Shown here: positions 9,503 through 18,182 of the stretch, piece after piece
How positions within the stretch are numbered: the first letter of the stretch is position 1
Layout of the letters: each line of letters begins with the position of its first letter
Origin: Algoriphagus marinus
GTDB lineage: Bacteria; Bacteroidota; Bacteroidia; Cytophagales; Cyclobacteriaceae
Reading direction: 5' to 3'
DNA length: 64,000 bases
Assembly (NCBI RefSeq): GCF_001936475.1
Contig: NZ_MSPQ01000006.1
Coordinates: 62,001 to 126,000 of the forward strand
Translations under genes and position numbers: made by a program
Notes under the pieces: generated by a model
Told to the model about the DNA's origin: nothing
Seen by the model: the letters and a program-made list of their open reading frames with translations, nothing else
Database searches by the model: none

Positions 9503-9534
9503 AAAAAGGCCAGGATATAATCCCGACCTTTTCC
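9503..9534 (-). terminator. Imperfect 12-bp hairpin with T-run on the minus strand
   Basis: The minus strand reads AAAGGTCGGGAT-TAT-ATCCTGGCCTTT followed by TTTGATTTTT, a terminator-like hairpin with a few G-T pairs. It lies in the leader region of the lipoprotein gene (start 9454), not behind any gene on the minus strand. It could be an attenuator, the end of a short RNA, or a plus-strand roadblock. No gene upstream explains it. Confidence 0.45.
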
Positions 9535-9638
9535 TGCTCTCAAACCTATTAAACCTATTGTAGATATTCTGAATTGAATACTTTCGAAAAGTAGAAAATG
9601 TTTACTAATACTCCAAACAATCGATTGCGAAAGATTTT

Positions 9639-9703
9639 CGAAATTTTATTTTCCCTACCAAAATGTTGTTTAAAACGCATTTTTGGATCGAAATTTTATT
9701 TTT
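9639..9703 (+). repeat. 15-bp direct repeat at 50-bp spacing upstream of aceK
   Basis: TCGAAATTTTATTTT occurs at 9639-9653 and again at 9689-9703, exactly 50 bp apart, in the 312-nt non-coding region before aceK. The spacing is close to five helical turns, so both copies face nearly the same side. This suggests paired binding sites for a regulator of aceK, but this AT-rich context could also produce it by chance. The rest of the region shows no ORF and no perfect TAnnTTTG element on the plus strand. Confidence 0.4.
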
Positions 9704-9766
9704 TAGAAGGCTAGAAAATTTTCACCAACTTTAAAGATTTCCTCAAGCATCTTACTTAAAAGGAAA

Positions 9767-11494
9767 ATGCCACAAAAACTTGCCATCATCCTAGCCGAAA
9801 AAATCCTCAAGGGTTTTAAATCCTACATGGTTTTTTTTAACACCTACACCAGTCTTGCCCCCATTCATTTCCGAGAACGAAATTGGATCGAAACTCAAAT
9901 CAATCATCGCCAAAGATTACGATTGTATAAAGACCTACTCATTCCACTAGCTAAGGAGTGCATGGAGATTTTAAAACAACATGCCACAGAACCTGCAAGC
10001 TGGGTCTATGTGAAAAGTCACTACTCCAAACTTATCGCAGAAATGTATAATGTGGAACTAGCCGAGACTTTTTTCAATTCGGTCGTACGCAAAATCCTTC
10101 CAAAAACAGTAGTCAATGAAGAATTCATGTTTGTCATGGAGGGATTCGATGCTTATGACATTCCCGACAACAGTGATTTAATAAGGACTTACCCTTCTTC
10201 TTGGGGATTAGAAAAAATAATTCGAAAAATCTTGGAAGATTATGACTTTGGAACCCCATACATGGACAAAGAGCAAGATGTCAAGTATCTGATCCAAAGT
10301 GTAAAAGAAGTCATTCTAAGCAGATACAATGTATCTCCTGACACCAAAACCCAAATTCTAAAATCAGTATTCTATCGTAATAAGGCAGCATACCTTGTCG
10401 GAAGAACCTATTTGGGACATAAATGGATGCCCTTTATTATTCCCATGATGAATGGTCCCAAAGGAATCTTTGTAGATACCTTGATTTTTGACCCGCACAT
10501 GATGAGTAATATCTTCAGTTTCACTCGATCCTATTTCATGGTAGAGGCAAAAAAACCTTCCCAAATCATTGCCTTTTTAAGATCCGTGATTCCGCATAAA
10601 AAAACACACGAACTGTATAACGCCTTAGGTTTTAATAAACACGGAAAGACGCTCCTGTACCGAGATTTCTTAATTCATCTTGATCAAAGCAGTGATAATT
10701 TTGAAATCGCCCCAGGTATCAAAGGAATGGTCATGACGGTATTCACTCTCCCCTCTTTAAACCTTGTATTTAAACTGATCAAAGATCATTTTGAACCTCC
10801 AAAAAGTATGACCAGGCAAGAGGTCAGGGAGAAATATAAGTTGGTATCATTGCATGATCGTGTGGGAAGGATGGCAGATACACACGAGTTTGAATACTTT
10901 GCTATCCCCCTAAACAGAATCAGTAAAGAGCTACTGCAAGAACTTCGAAATACAGTAAATTCTTTAATTTCTATCGAAAATGATCAATTGATAATCAAGC
11001 ATCTATATACTGAACGTAAGATGATTCCTTTAAACATATTTCTGGAGAATTGTACAAAAGAAGATGGAATAAGCGTGGCTAAAGATTATGGAAGATCAAT
11101 CCTCCAATTAGCTCAGGCTAATATTTTCCCAGGGGATATGATGACCAAAAATTTTGGTCTTACGCGGCAGAAGCGAGTGATATTTTATGATTACGATGAA
11201 ATCGAGTTTCTTTCAGATATGAATTTTAGGAAAAAGCCTAAAGCAGAAACCTATGAACAAATCTATGCTCCTGAGCCTTGGTACACCATTGCAAAAAATG
11301 ATGTGTTTCCTGAAGATTTTAAACGCTGGATGATTGGTCGTAGGGATATCAAAGATGAATTCATTCAGTATCATGAAGAACTTTTTGATGCAGAACATTG
11401 GAAGCAAATCCAGAAAAGAATTGCTTCCGGAGAGTTGATCCATGCTTACCCTTATCCAGAGGAAATTAGGTTTCGCCCCGAACAAAAAATCTAA
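9767..11494 (+). CDS. aceK: Isocitrate dehydrogenase kinase/phosphatase
   Basis: 575 aa, the usual AceK length. The N-terminal regulatory half starts with the family's IL.GF..Y...F...T..A..RF..R.W motif (FRERNWIE, residues 36-43). The C-terminal half has the atypical protein-kinase fold and ends with the conserved PWYTIAKNDVFPEDFKRWM, HEELFDAEHW and PYPEEIRF blocks. AceK phosphorylates and dephosphorylates isocitrate dehydrogenase to steer isocitrate into the glyoxylate bypass. The start at 9767 follows AAAAGGAAA and begins MPQKLA. It is first in a plus-strand run with an esterase, but that gene has its own promoter. No aceA, aceB or icd lies in this window, unlike the enterobacterial aceBAK operon. 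Confidence 0.93.
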   Translation: MPQKLAIILAEKILKGFKSYMVFFNTYTSLAPIHFRERNWIETQINHRQRLRLYKDLLIPLAKECMEILKQHATEPASWVYVKSHYSKLIAEMYNVELAETFFNSVVRKILPKTVVNEEFMFVMEGFDAYDIPDNSDLIRTYPSSWGLEKIIRKILEDYDFGTPYMDKEQDVKYLIQSVKEVILSRYNVSPDTKTQILKSVFYRNKAAYLVGRTYLGHKWMPFIIPMMNGPKGIFVDTLIFDPHMMSNIFSFTRSYFMVEAKKPSQIIAFLRSVIPHKKTHELYNALGFNKHGKTLLYRDFLIHLDQSSDNFEIAPGIKGMVMTVFTLPSLNLVFKLIKDHFEPPKSMTRQEVREKYKLVSLHDRVGRMADTHEFEYFAIPLNRISKELLQELRNTVNSLISIENDQLIIKHLYTERKMIPLNIFLENCTKEDGISVAKDYGRSILQLAQANIFPGDMMTKNFGLTRQKRVIFYDYDEIEFLSDMNFRKKPKAETYEQIYAPEPWYTIAKNDVFPEDFKRWMIGRRDIKDEFIQYHEELFDAEHWKQIQKRIASGELIHAYPYPEEIRFRPEQKI

Positions 11495-11531
11495 CAGCTA
11501 ATGTTTTTAGGGACTTTAAGCTGGGAAAGTT

Positions 11532-11539
11532 TATTTTTG
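11532..11539 (+). promoter_or_regulatory. -7 promoter element for the esterase gene
   Basis: TATTTTTG matches the Bacteroidota TAnnTTTG element perfectly, 31 nt before the ATG at 11571 in the short gap after aceK. It suggests that the esterase, aminopeptidase and ATP-grasp genes start from here. Confidence 0.55.
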
Positions 11540-11570
11540 CATCTCGGCTTAAGTCCGCAATCCCCCAAAC

Positions 11571-12701
11571 ATGAATACTGATTCCCCTGTACATATAGAT
11601 TCCAAAAAATTAAAGAAAGTAAGGAAACTCATTCTCCATACCTCAGAAGATGATGATCGTCCTGTTTACATTTCCGGGAATTTCAATCAGTGGACTACTC
11701 AAGATTTCCGTTTTTTAATGAGAAAAGTTTCCAAAGGAAAGTATGAATTTACATTTCCTGAAGGAAAAGAATTTCAAAAGGAGCTCATTTACAAATTTAC
11801 AAAAGGTGATTGGTCGGAAGTAGAAATCGATCGCTACGGCAATAAAACTCCAAATAGACATTGGAATGACGACAATCTAGAACGGATTGAAAAAGTAGCC
11901 AAGTGGAGGAAGAACTGGTTGCCCTATCGACCCAGTCAACTTCCTAAAATTCACCTGATTTCTGAAGAATTTGAAATCCCTCAACTCAATAAGACTCGAA
12001 AAATCTGGGCTTTGCTCCCTCATGATTACGAAACTTCTACCGAATCTTATCCAGTCCTTTATCTACAGGATGCTCAAAATTTATTTAATGAAAATGCAGA
12101 TTTTGGCAACTGGCAAATTGACAAAAAGCTAGCAGTCATGTCTGATTATGGAATTGGAAAGGTCATCGTGGTAGCTGTCGAGCACGCTGAGTCAGAACGA
12201 ATTCAGGAATACAATGTCGGCAGAACGCTGCTCGGAACAGGAAATGGAAAGCAATACATCAGATTTTTGACTGATACCTTAAAGCCTTTTGTAGATAAAA
12301 CCTTTCGAACAAAACCAGAACGGGAGTTTACAGGAATAGGCGGGAGCTCAATGGGTGGTTTAGTAAGCATTTTCTCGGGTTTGATTTACCCCGAAGTTTT
12401 CGGGAAGTTGATGGTTTTTTCGCCTTCCCTTTGGGTAATTCCAAAGATCAAATTAGGTTTTATGGATTTCTTTGAGCCTTTGGAGACCAGGCTTTACTTA
12501 TATGCCGGCGGAGATGAGAGTGACACAATGGTATCCCATGTCACCAAGCTGAGAAAAAGATTGCTGAAAAGAGAAAGTCTCCAAGGTAAAATGAAGGTCA
12601 GGCTAAGTATCAATATGGAAGGCAAACACAATGAAATTTATTGGAGCGATGAGTTTCCAAAAGCGATTGAATGGCTATTTTTCAGTAATAGCCCTGACTA
12701 A
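11571..12701 (+). CDS. Esterase-like alpha/beta hydrolase with N-terminal E-set domain
   Basis: 376 aa, no signal peptide. Residues about 18-110 look like a glycogen-binding/E-set domain (VYISGNFNQWT). Residues about 130-370 are an enterochelin-esterase-type (putative esterase, Esterase D) hydrolase with the nucleophile elbow GSSMG (Ser260) and a late acid/His pair, with His around 363 in EGKHNEIYW. Family members hydrolyse siderophore or other esters, or transfer acyl groups; the substrate here is unknown. The next gene begins 8 nt after the stop, so it is co-transcribed with the M17 aminopeptidase. Confidence 0.82.
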   Translation: MNTDSPVHIDSKKLKKVRKLILHTSEDDDRPVYISGNFNQWTTQDFRFLMRKVSKGKYEFTFPEGKEFQKELIYKFTKGDWSEVEIDRYGNKTPNRHWNDDNLERIEKVAKWRKNWLPYRPSQLPKIHLISEEFEIPQLNKTRKIWALLPHDYETSTESYPVLYLQDAQNLFNENADFGNWQIDKKLAVMSDYGIGKVIVVAVEHAESERIQEYNVGRTLLGTGNGKQYIRFLTDTLKPFVDKTFRTKPEREFTGIGGSSMGGLVSIFSGLIYPEVFGKLMVFSPSLWVIPKIKLGFMDFFEPLETRLYLYAGGDESDTMVSHVTKLRKRLLKRESLQGKMKVRLSINMEGKHNEIYWSDEFPKAIEWLFFSNSPD

Positions 12702-12709
12702 AACGAAAT

Positions 12710-14134
12710 ATGATATTTGAATTAAGCGGAAGTACTTCTTCCAAATCATCCCTTAGAATCATTCCCATTTTTGAAAACTCGGCTGCTGACATCTTACCAT
12801 CCAAGTTTGGGTTGGATGTTCACCCTTCAGTATTCTCAGGAAAAAAAGACAGCACTTATCTACTTCAACATCATGATCAATTGGTTTTATTGGTTGGATT
12901 GGGAGAAGATCAAGAAATCAATGAAGTTGAAAAAAGCTTTAGAAGAATTCTTTCTAAAAATGCTGAAATTATTCAAGACAAAGTCACATTAGATTTTTCA
13001 CAGGATTTAGATTCTAAGTTGATCGAATCTGCTCTAATCGGCTTTTCCCTAGGAGGCTATTCAATTGATTTTTTCAAACGGGAAAAAGACAAAAAGAAGG
13101 ATTTCCGGGATTTAAAAGTGGAAGTAAAGTCCAGCATTGAATCAATTCACCTAATAGTAGACCGGGCTGAAAAAATCTCAAATGCCAAAATCGAAGCCTT
13201 CAAATTGGTGGATTTGCCTCCAAATGTACTTACACCGACTTTTCTAGCTGATTGGGCTAAAAAACTAGAGGGAAAAAATGGTTTAAAAGCAATAATTTTT
13301 GACCAGAAAAAAGCAAAGTCCGAACGTTTAGACGCATTTCTTGCGGTATCTAGAGGAAGTGCGAAAGCACCAAAATTCATCATCCTTGAACATCGACATC
13401 CAAAAGCAAAATTCCATCTTGGTCTAGTAGGCAAAGGGGTCACTTTTGATACAGGTGGGCTAAATATCAAGACCCAAGGCATGGTTCACATGAAGTCGGA
13501 TATGGGTGGTGCAGCAGCAGTCCTAGCCACTACCCAATTAATTGTAGATCTCAATCTTCCAATTAATCTGACGAGTATAGTCCCTGCAGTAGAAAATGCG
13601 GTGGATAAAGATGCCTATCTGCCAAGTGAAGTGATTCAAAGTCATGCCGGACTAAGTATTGAAGTGATCGATACTGATGCGGAAGGCAGATTGATTTTAG
13701 CAGATGGACTCTCCTATCTAGTTCAAAATTATGCAATAGATCAAGTCATTGATTTGGCTACTTTAACTGGAAGCAGCGTAGCGACTTTTGGCTATGAGTG
13801 TGGGGCATTGTTTTCTAATTCCGAAGACCTTTCAAACAACCTCCAAAAAGCAGGCTTGGAGACTTTTGAGAAAGTATGGCCCCTTCCAATGTGGGAAAAC
13901 TACCGAAAGGAAATGGATAGTGAAATTGCCGATATAAAGAATTACCACGGCAAACCAATAGCAGGGGCAATTACAGCTGCAAAGTTTTTAGAAGCATTCA
14001 TTCACGAACACCCATCTTGGGCACATTTAGATATTGCTGGTGTAGCTTATGGTGATACAGAATTTTCAAAAACAAAATCAGGAACTGCATTTGGCGTTCA
14101 TTTATTACTTAAATTCATCGAAAATCAATTGTAA
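12710..14134 (+). CDS. M17 family leucyl aminopeptidase
   Basis: 474 aa. The C-terminal catalytic domain is intact. Metal ligands by position are Lys242 and Asp247 (GKGVTFDTGG), Asp264 (KSDM), and Asp323 and Glu325 (DTDAEGRL). The catalytic pair is Lys254 and Arg327. The usual NTDAEGRL appears as DTDAEGRL, and the KPSEGM loop is shortened to KTQGM; both spare the catalytic residues. The N-terminal domain is weakly conserved, as usual. It cleaves N-terminal amino acids from peptides in the cytoplasm using two divalent metal ions. It sits in an operon between the esterase (8 nt) and the ATP-grasp gene (2 nt). Confidence 0.93.
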   Translation: MIFELSGSTSSKSSLRIIPIFENSAADILPSKFGLDVHPSVFSGKKDSTYLLQHHDQLVLLVGLGEDQEINEVEKSFRRILSKNAEIIQDKVTLDFSQDLDSKLIESALIGFSLGGYSIDFFKREKDKKKDFRDLKVEVKSSIESIHLIVDRAEKISNAKIEAFKLVDLPPNVLTPTFLADWAKKLEGKNGLKAIIFDQKKAKSERLDAFLAVSRGSAKAPKFIILEHRHPKAKFHLGLVGKGVTFDTGGLNIKTQGMVHMKSDMGGAAAVLATTQLIVDLNLPINLTSIVPAVENAVDKDAYLPSEVIQSHAGLSIEVIDTDAEGRLILADGLSYLVQNYAIDQVIDLATLTGSSVATFGYECGALFSNSEDLSNNLQKAGLETFEKVWPLPMWENYRKEMDSEIADIKNYHGKPIAGAITAAKFLEAFIHEHPSWAHLDIAGVAYGDTEFSKTKSGTAFGVHLLLKFIENQL

Positions 14135-14136
14135 TC

Positions 14137-15354
14137 ATGGATCAAAGTGGCAAAACCTTTCTCTGCATTTCAAATTTTTTTAAGGGAAATGCATTTCTAA
14201 TAGCCTTGAAAAAACAAGGTAATCGGGTCTTTTTGATTACTTCAGAAAAATTGAAAGACCAACCTTGGGCTTTTGAATACATCGATGATGTGTTTTATAT
14301 GCCTGGACAAGACCTTGATTGGGATTTGGATTTACTGATGAAGGGAGTTGGGGGTTTGATGAAAAATCACAAAATCGAAAGCATCATTGCTTTGGATGAT
14401 TATGATGTAGAAAAAGCAACTTATCTACGAGAAAACCTTCGAATTCCGGGCATGGGTCAAACCACAGGTCGGTTCTTCAGGGATAAATTGGCTATGCGGA
14501 TCAAAGCTCAGGATTCTGGAATCAAAGTCCCTCCTTTTTCCCCGCTTTTCAACGACGATGACATCAACCAATATGCAGATCATATTCCTGCCCCATGGGT
14601 GTTAAAACCCAGATCTGAGGCCTCAGCACATGGAATCATTAAGGTGGAGAATAAGGAATCACTTTGGGAAAACATCCATAAACTTGGCGACAATAGACTA
14701 TACTATCTAGTAGAGCAATTTAAACCGGGCGATGTCTATCACGCAGATGGACTAATGCTTGATGGGAAAAACATTTTTTGTGCTGTATCAAAATACCTAT
14801 CAACACCTATGGAAATCTCACAAGGAGGAGGAATCTTCAGGTCTGCTAATTTGAAATACGGATCAGATGATGAGAAAAAGATCAAAAAGGCAAACGCAGA
14901 AATCATGAAAGCATTCGGTATGAAATCCGGTGCTACGCATACTGAATTCATAAAATCCAAAGAAGATGGAGAGATCTATTTTTTAGAGACTTCATCCAGA
15001 GTTGGAGGTGCTCACCTTGCAGAAATGGTGGAAGCAGCAACAGGAGTTAATCTATGGGCAGAATGGGCTAAAATAGAAGATTCTCTTGCAAAGAACACTA
15101 AATACACGATGCCAAAAGTTTCAAAAAACTACGCTGGTATTCTTCTTACACTCTCTAAATATGAGCATCCCGATCTGAGTAGTTTTGATGATGAAGAAGT
15201 CTATTTCAGAGTTCCTTTGGAATACCATGCGGGATTGATCGTTAAATCCAAAAATCAAAATCGTGTCATGGAACTTCTTGATAGCTATGCTGTACGGATA
15301 GCAGATGAGTTCTCTACTGTTGCTAATGCACCAGAAGTGAAGAAATTTCATTAA
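14137..15354 (+). CDS. ATP-grasp domain protein (carboxylate-amine/thiol ligase-like)
   Basis: 405 aa, cytosolic. An N-terminal nucleotide-binding-like region (1-100) precedes an ATP-grasp fold: WVLKPRSEASAHGI (lysine in the ATP-binding strand), the hinge LVEQFKPGDVYHADG, and the Mg-binding end THTEFIKSKEDGEIYFLETSSRVGG. The family activates a carboxylate as acyl-phosphate and joins it to an amine or thiol; the substrate cannot be read from the sequence. Its close linkage to an aminopeptidase (2 nt gap) hints at peptide or amino-acid chemistry, which is inference. It converges with the TIGR02757 gene, overlapping by 4 nt at the 3' ends. Confidence 0.85.
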   Translation: MDQSGKTFLCISNFFKGNAFLIALKKQGNRVFLITSEKLKDQPWAFEYIDDVFYMPGQDLDWDLDLLMKGVGGLMKNHKIESIIALDDYDVEKATYLRENLRIPGMGQTTGRFFRDKLAMRIKAQDSGIKVPPFSPLFNDDDINQYADHIPAPWVLKPRSEASAHGIIKVENKESLWENIHKLGDNRLYYLVEQFKPGDVYHADGLMLDGKNIFCAVSKYLSTPMEISQGGGIFRSANLKYGSDDEKKIKKANAEIMKAFGMKSGATHTEFIKSKEDGEIYFLETSSRVGGAHLAEMVEAATGVNLWAEWAKIEDSLAKNTKYTMPKVSKNYAGILLTLSKYEHPDLSSFDDEEVYFRVPLEYHAGLIVKSKNQNRVMELLDSYAVRIADEFSTVANAPEVKKFH

Positions 15355-16118
15355 AACTTCTCTTCTACTCCTAGCCCAAATAAGGCAAAATCGTATTTAA
15401 CTGGATCTTCGGGATCAAAGTCCCGAAGTTTTTCGGTTAATTCTACTGCTGTCTGCCAATCAGTTTGTTTTCTGGTGATCAAACCAAGCTTTCTACCCAC
15501 TCGGTCTACATGTAAATCACATGGGCAGATCAATTGGGATGGTTTTATTTTTTGCCAAATACCAAAATCCACTCCCTTATCATCAGAACGCACCATCCAT
15601 CTTAAAAACATATTGATTCGCTTGCAGGCTGCCTTTCGCTTTGGCGTTGCGATGTGTTTTTTAGTACGATTAGGCGCGTCAGGTATCGAAAAAAAGAATT
15701 CATGGAATTGTTCCAAAATGGAAAACATTGAATCCTGAGCCCCTGTTTGACCGATCAAAAAAGCTTCTTCCAGTGAAGTGTGCTTTTTGTAAAACCAGTT
15801 AAAAAAATGGATGAAATACAGGGTATCGATATCATTAAATGTCCGATGCTTGAAACTTAAAAAAGGCCTAAGATCTGACTCCTTATGGTGAATAATGAAC
15901 TGATGAGGGTCATTATCCATCAATTGAAACAACTCCTGACATTTATTTATGATTGTTTTTCGCTGACCCCAAGCCAAAATCGCCGCAATAAAACCGGTGA
16001 TTTCAATATCCTCTTTTTTGGAAAATTGATGTGGAATCGAGATCGGATCAAGTGTGATGAATCCAGGACGATTATACTCTTCGACTTTTTCGTCTAAGAA
16101 ACCCTTCAAGTCTTTCAT
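15351..16118 (-). CDS. TIGR02757 (DUF2400) family protein
   Basis: 255 aa from the ATG at 16118, which overlaps the previous gene's stop as TGATG; a TTG one codon earlier is the only alternative. Family hallmarks are RPGFITLDPISIPHQF near the N-terminus, GFIAAILAWGQRKTI, and the C-terminal stretch PCDLHVDRVGRKLGL. The family is common in Bacteroidota and has a helix-hairpin-helix/endonuclease-III-like appearance (LHVDRVGR), but no function is established. The last codons overlap the convergent ATP-grasp gene by 4 nt. Confidence 0.85.
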   Translation of the reverse strand: MKDLKGFLDEKVEEYNRPGFITLDPISIPHQFSKKEDIEITGFIAAILAWGQRKTIINKCQELFQLMDNDPHQFIIHHKESDLRPFLSFKHRTFNDIDTLYFIHFFNWFYKKHTSLEEAFLIGQTGAQDSMFSILEQFHEFFFSIPDAPNRTKKHIATPKRKAACKRINMFLRWMVRSDDKGVDFGIWQKIKPSQLICPCDLHVDRVGRKLGLITRKQTDWQTAVELTEKLRDFDPEDPVKYDFALFGLGVEEKF

Positions 16119-16672
16119 CAAAGTGCTACTTTAACTTCACCTCCCTGGGTTCCGTCAAACCACTTGAAGGAAAGTTCATTTTCAACTTTTTCTGAAACAT
16201 GCCAATCAAAGCACTTTATATTAGTCAGGGATTTTAATGAGTCTTCATCTGGATTATACAGACAAATATCAAAATCAGGAAGATCTTTTGATTCAATCGA
16301 ATTCCATTTTTCAAGAATAAACCCTTCATCTATAACCCGGACTTTTTTTCCAAAAACAAAATCAGAGAGAACAGAAGGCACCCCGTCTTTCCTACGAAGT
16401 TTAAATCCTGATGGGCCAAACATAATCTGTTTGACGAGCTTCGCCTCAAACAAATCAGCCGAATGAGGCAGGCTTTCCCATTCAGACTCTTTTAGCACTA
16501 CAGTCTTCCCCTCAGGTTTGATTCGAGCCAGAAAACCTGAAAGCAACGAAAACACATACGTGATCCCGATAAAAATCAATCCAAAGCTCGCCAAGACTGG
16601 ATAAGATATGATAAATATCAGATTCCAGATAAATCTAAAAACATGGTGAAATATAAGTTGGAGTCGATTCAT
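16118..16672 (-). CDS. Hypothetical membrane-anchored protein
   Basis: 184 aa from the ATG at 16672 (MNRLQLIFHHV); the open frame extends 43 codons further upstream but runs into the terminator of the next gene, so the internal ATG is preferred. Two adjacent hydrophobic segments (about 10-55) anchor it in the inner membrane. The remainder is a soluble, probably cytosolic, domain of about 120 residues with no family I recognise. Its stop overlaps the start of the TIGR02757 gene (TGATG), so the two are translationally coupled. Confidence 0.62.
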   Translation of the reverse strand: MNRLQLIFHHVFRFIWNLIFIISYPVLASFGLIFIGITYVFSLLSGFLARIKPEGKTVVLKESEWESLPHSADLFEAKLVKQIMFGPSGFKLRRKDGVPSVLSDFVFGKKVRVIDEGFILEKWNSIESKDLPDFDICLYNPDEDSLKSLTNIKCFDWHVSEKVENELSFKWFDGTQGGEVKVAL

Positions 16673-16760
16673 TGTGTTGTAACTAATGTCAAAATTAGAA
16701 CTATTGATCGGAAAGTAAAAAAGGAAGTTATTTTGAAACCTGATTGATCTCCAAAAAAAT

Positions 16761-16788
16761 AAAAAGGTCAGCCTAGAGCTGACCTTTT
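16761..16788 (-). terminator. Rho-independent terminator of the LysM gene
   Basis: A hairpin with arms AAAAGGTCAGC/GCTGACCTTTT is followed on the minus strand by a long T-rich run. It lies 23 nt after the stop at 16811 and separates the LysM gene from the 16672 gene. Confidence 0.85.
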
Positions 16789-16810
16789 CACATAATATCA
16801 TTTAATCTCT

Positions 16811-18025
16811 TCAATACATGACTTCAACAGGAAACCTTCCATTCACAGCTTTAAGTTGATCAAAAGCAGCTTGAGAGAGCTTGATGACTAATTTGGAATT
16901 ATCACCAGTCTCAGGAAGCACTCCAACGACACGAGCAAAGATTGTCACATCGTTCTCTTCATTTTTTACTCGCATGATCGTACCAATTGGCGCTGTGCGA
17001 TGTAACACTAAGTACTTCTTATGACCTCCCGTGCCTTCAATCAATTCAGCTTGGCCAGTTTCTTTTACATTTTTAAAGCCGCCAGATGTATTTTCAGCAG
17101 TTGGTTCTATATTCATTTCTTCAACACTGGAAACTACTTTTGGAGTACCGACTATAGGAACTTTGGACTCTTCCGGTGCACCTCTACCTACTTTAAGAAC
17201 TTGGCCTGGAGCGAGATTATTTGATGTCAATGCATTCCAAGTAATCAAATCTTCCACCCGAGCACCATATTGACTTGCAATAGAAAACAAGGTTTCATCA
17301 GACTTTACAGTGTGAGACATCCAATCTCCTGGCACTATTGGAGTAGTGTTTGGTTTTGCAGACTCCGATGACGAACGAATTGCTTCAGATCTTGGAGCTG
17401 AAGGTTTTGATGTTTCTGGTTTTGGACTTACCTGCTTAGGTTCAGTCTTCACTTTTTCTTCTTTGACAGGTTTAGGAGTTTCAGCTTTTGGGGTAGCCAC
17501 GGTAGTTACTGATGGTGTAGAAACCGGAACGGGTTTAGCCTCCGCTACTACTGGTTTTTGAATCACTAAAGGCTGACCAACACTGAGGTCGTTCCCTTTA
17601 AGTTCATTGGAAGCCATTATTTCATTTACAGAAACACCATACTTTTTAGAAATCGAAAAAAGAGTCTCCCCAGGAACAACTTTGTGCAATACCGCACCTG
17701 CCGGTAATTCAGACTTCGGGATAAAAGGAACTCGAATTGTCTGACCGATTTTCAATCCTTGCTTTAGGGCCGCATTTGCATTAACAATATCCCCAACAGG
17801 AGCTTGGTATCTTCTGGAAATTCCAAAAAGTGTTTCTTTCGGTTCTACTTCATGGAGGATATATGATTGATCTCCAACTTTCTCCACTCCTACCGAATCA
17901 ATTGTGGAAGCTGAAGAACTCATTGAAAATGATAAAAACAATGTAATGGCTATGCAAAATGACCAGAGGTAAGTTGATCTGAATCTCATAAGAATTTGAA
18001 AATTTGGGGCTACTCTAAGTTTCAT
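16811..18025 (-). CDS. Triple-LysM secreted protein with C-terminal RlpA-like (DPBB) domain
   Basis: 404 aa. A signal peptide is present (LWSFCIAITLFLSFSMSSSAS); a second ATG 12 codons in (17989) gives an equally good or better signal peptide, so the start is uncertain. Three LysM modules follow (about 52-100, 109-155 and 236-282), each with the ETLF.IS or ETLFSIA core. The first two are consecutive and the third follows a Pro/Lys/Ser-rich linker (about 160-230). The C-terminal about 80 residues (HRTAPIGTIMRV...KLSQAAFDQL) resemble the double-psi beta-barrel of RlpA-type proteins. It probably binds peptidoglycan in the periplasm or cell envelope; an RlpA-like lytic activity is not proven. Near-consensus -7 TAACTTTT lies about 16-23 nt upstream of 18025. 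Confidence 0.85.
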   Translation of the reverse strand: MKLRVAPNFQILMRFRSTYLWSFCIAITLFLSFSMSSSASTIDSVGVEKVGDQSYILHEVEPKETLFGISRRYQAPVGDIVNANAALKQGLKIGQTIRVPFIPKSELPAGAVLHKVVPGETLFSISKKYGVSVNEIMASNELKGNDLSVGQPLVIQKPVVAEAKPVPVSTPSVTTVATPKAETPKPVKEEKVKTEPKQVSPKPETSKPSAPRSEAIRSSSESAKPNTTPIVPGDWMSHTVKSDETLFSIASQYGARVEDLITWNALTSNNLAPGQVLKVGRGAPEESKVPIVGTPKVVSSVEEMNIEPTAENTSGGFKNVKETGQAELIEGTGGHKKYLVLHRTAPIGTIMRVKNEENDVTIFARVVGVLPETGDNSKLVIKLSQAAFDQLKAVNGRFPVEVMY

Positions 18026-18182
18026 TTAAAATTATTTTCTAAAAGTTAAGGGTGCAAGAATTATGCTAGAAAACAAAGCTAGAATTTAGAATTGCTTAAA
18101 ACTATGTAAACCTGAATTCATAAAAAAAGTCAGTTTAGCAGATGATTTTGTATCTTATCCGCCTAGAATGATAGCTCCAAAA

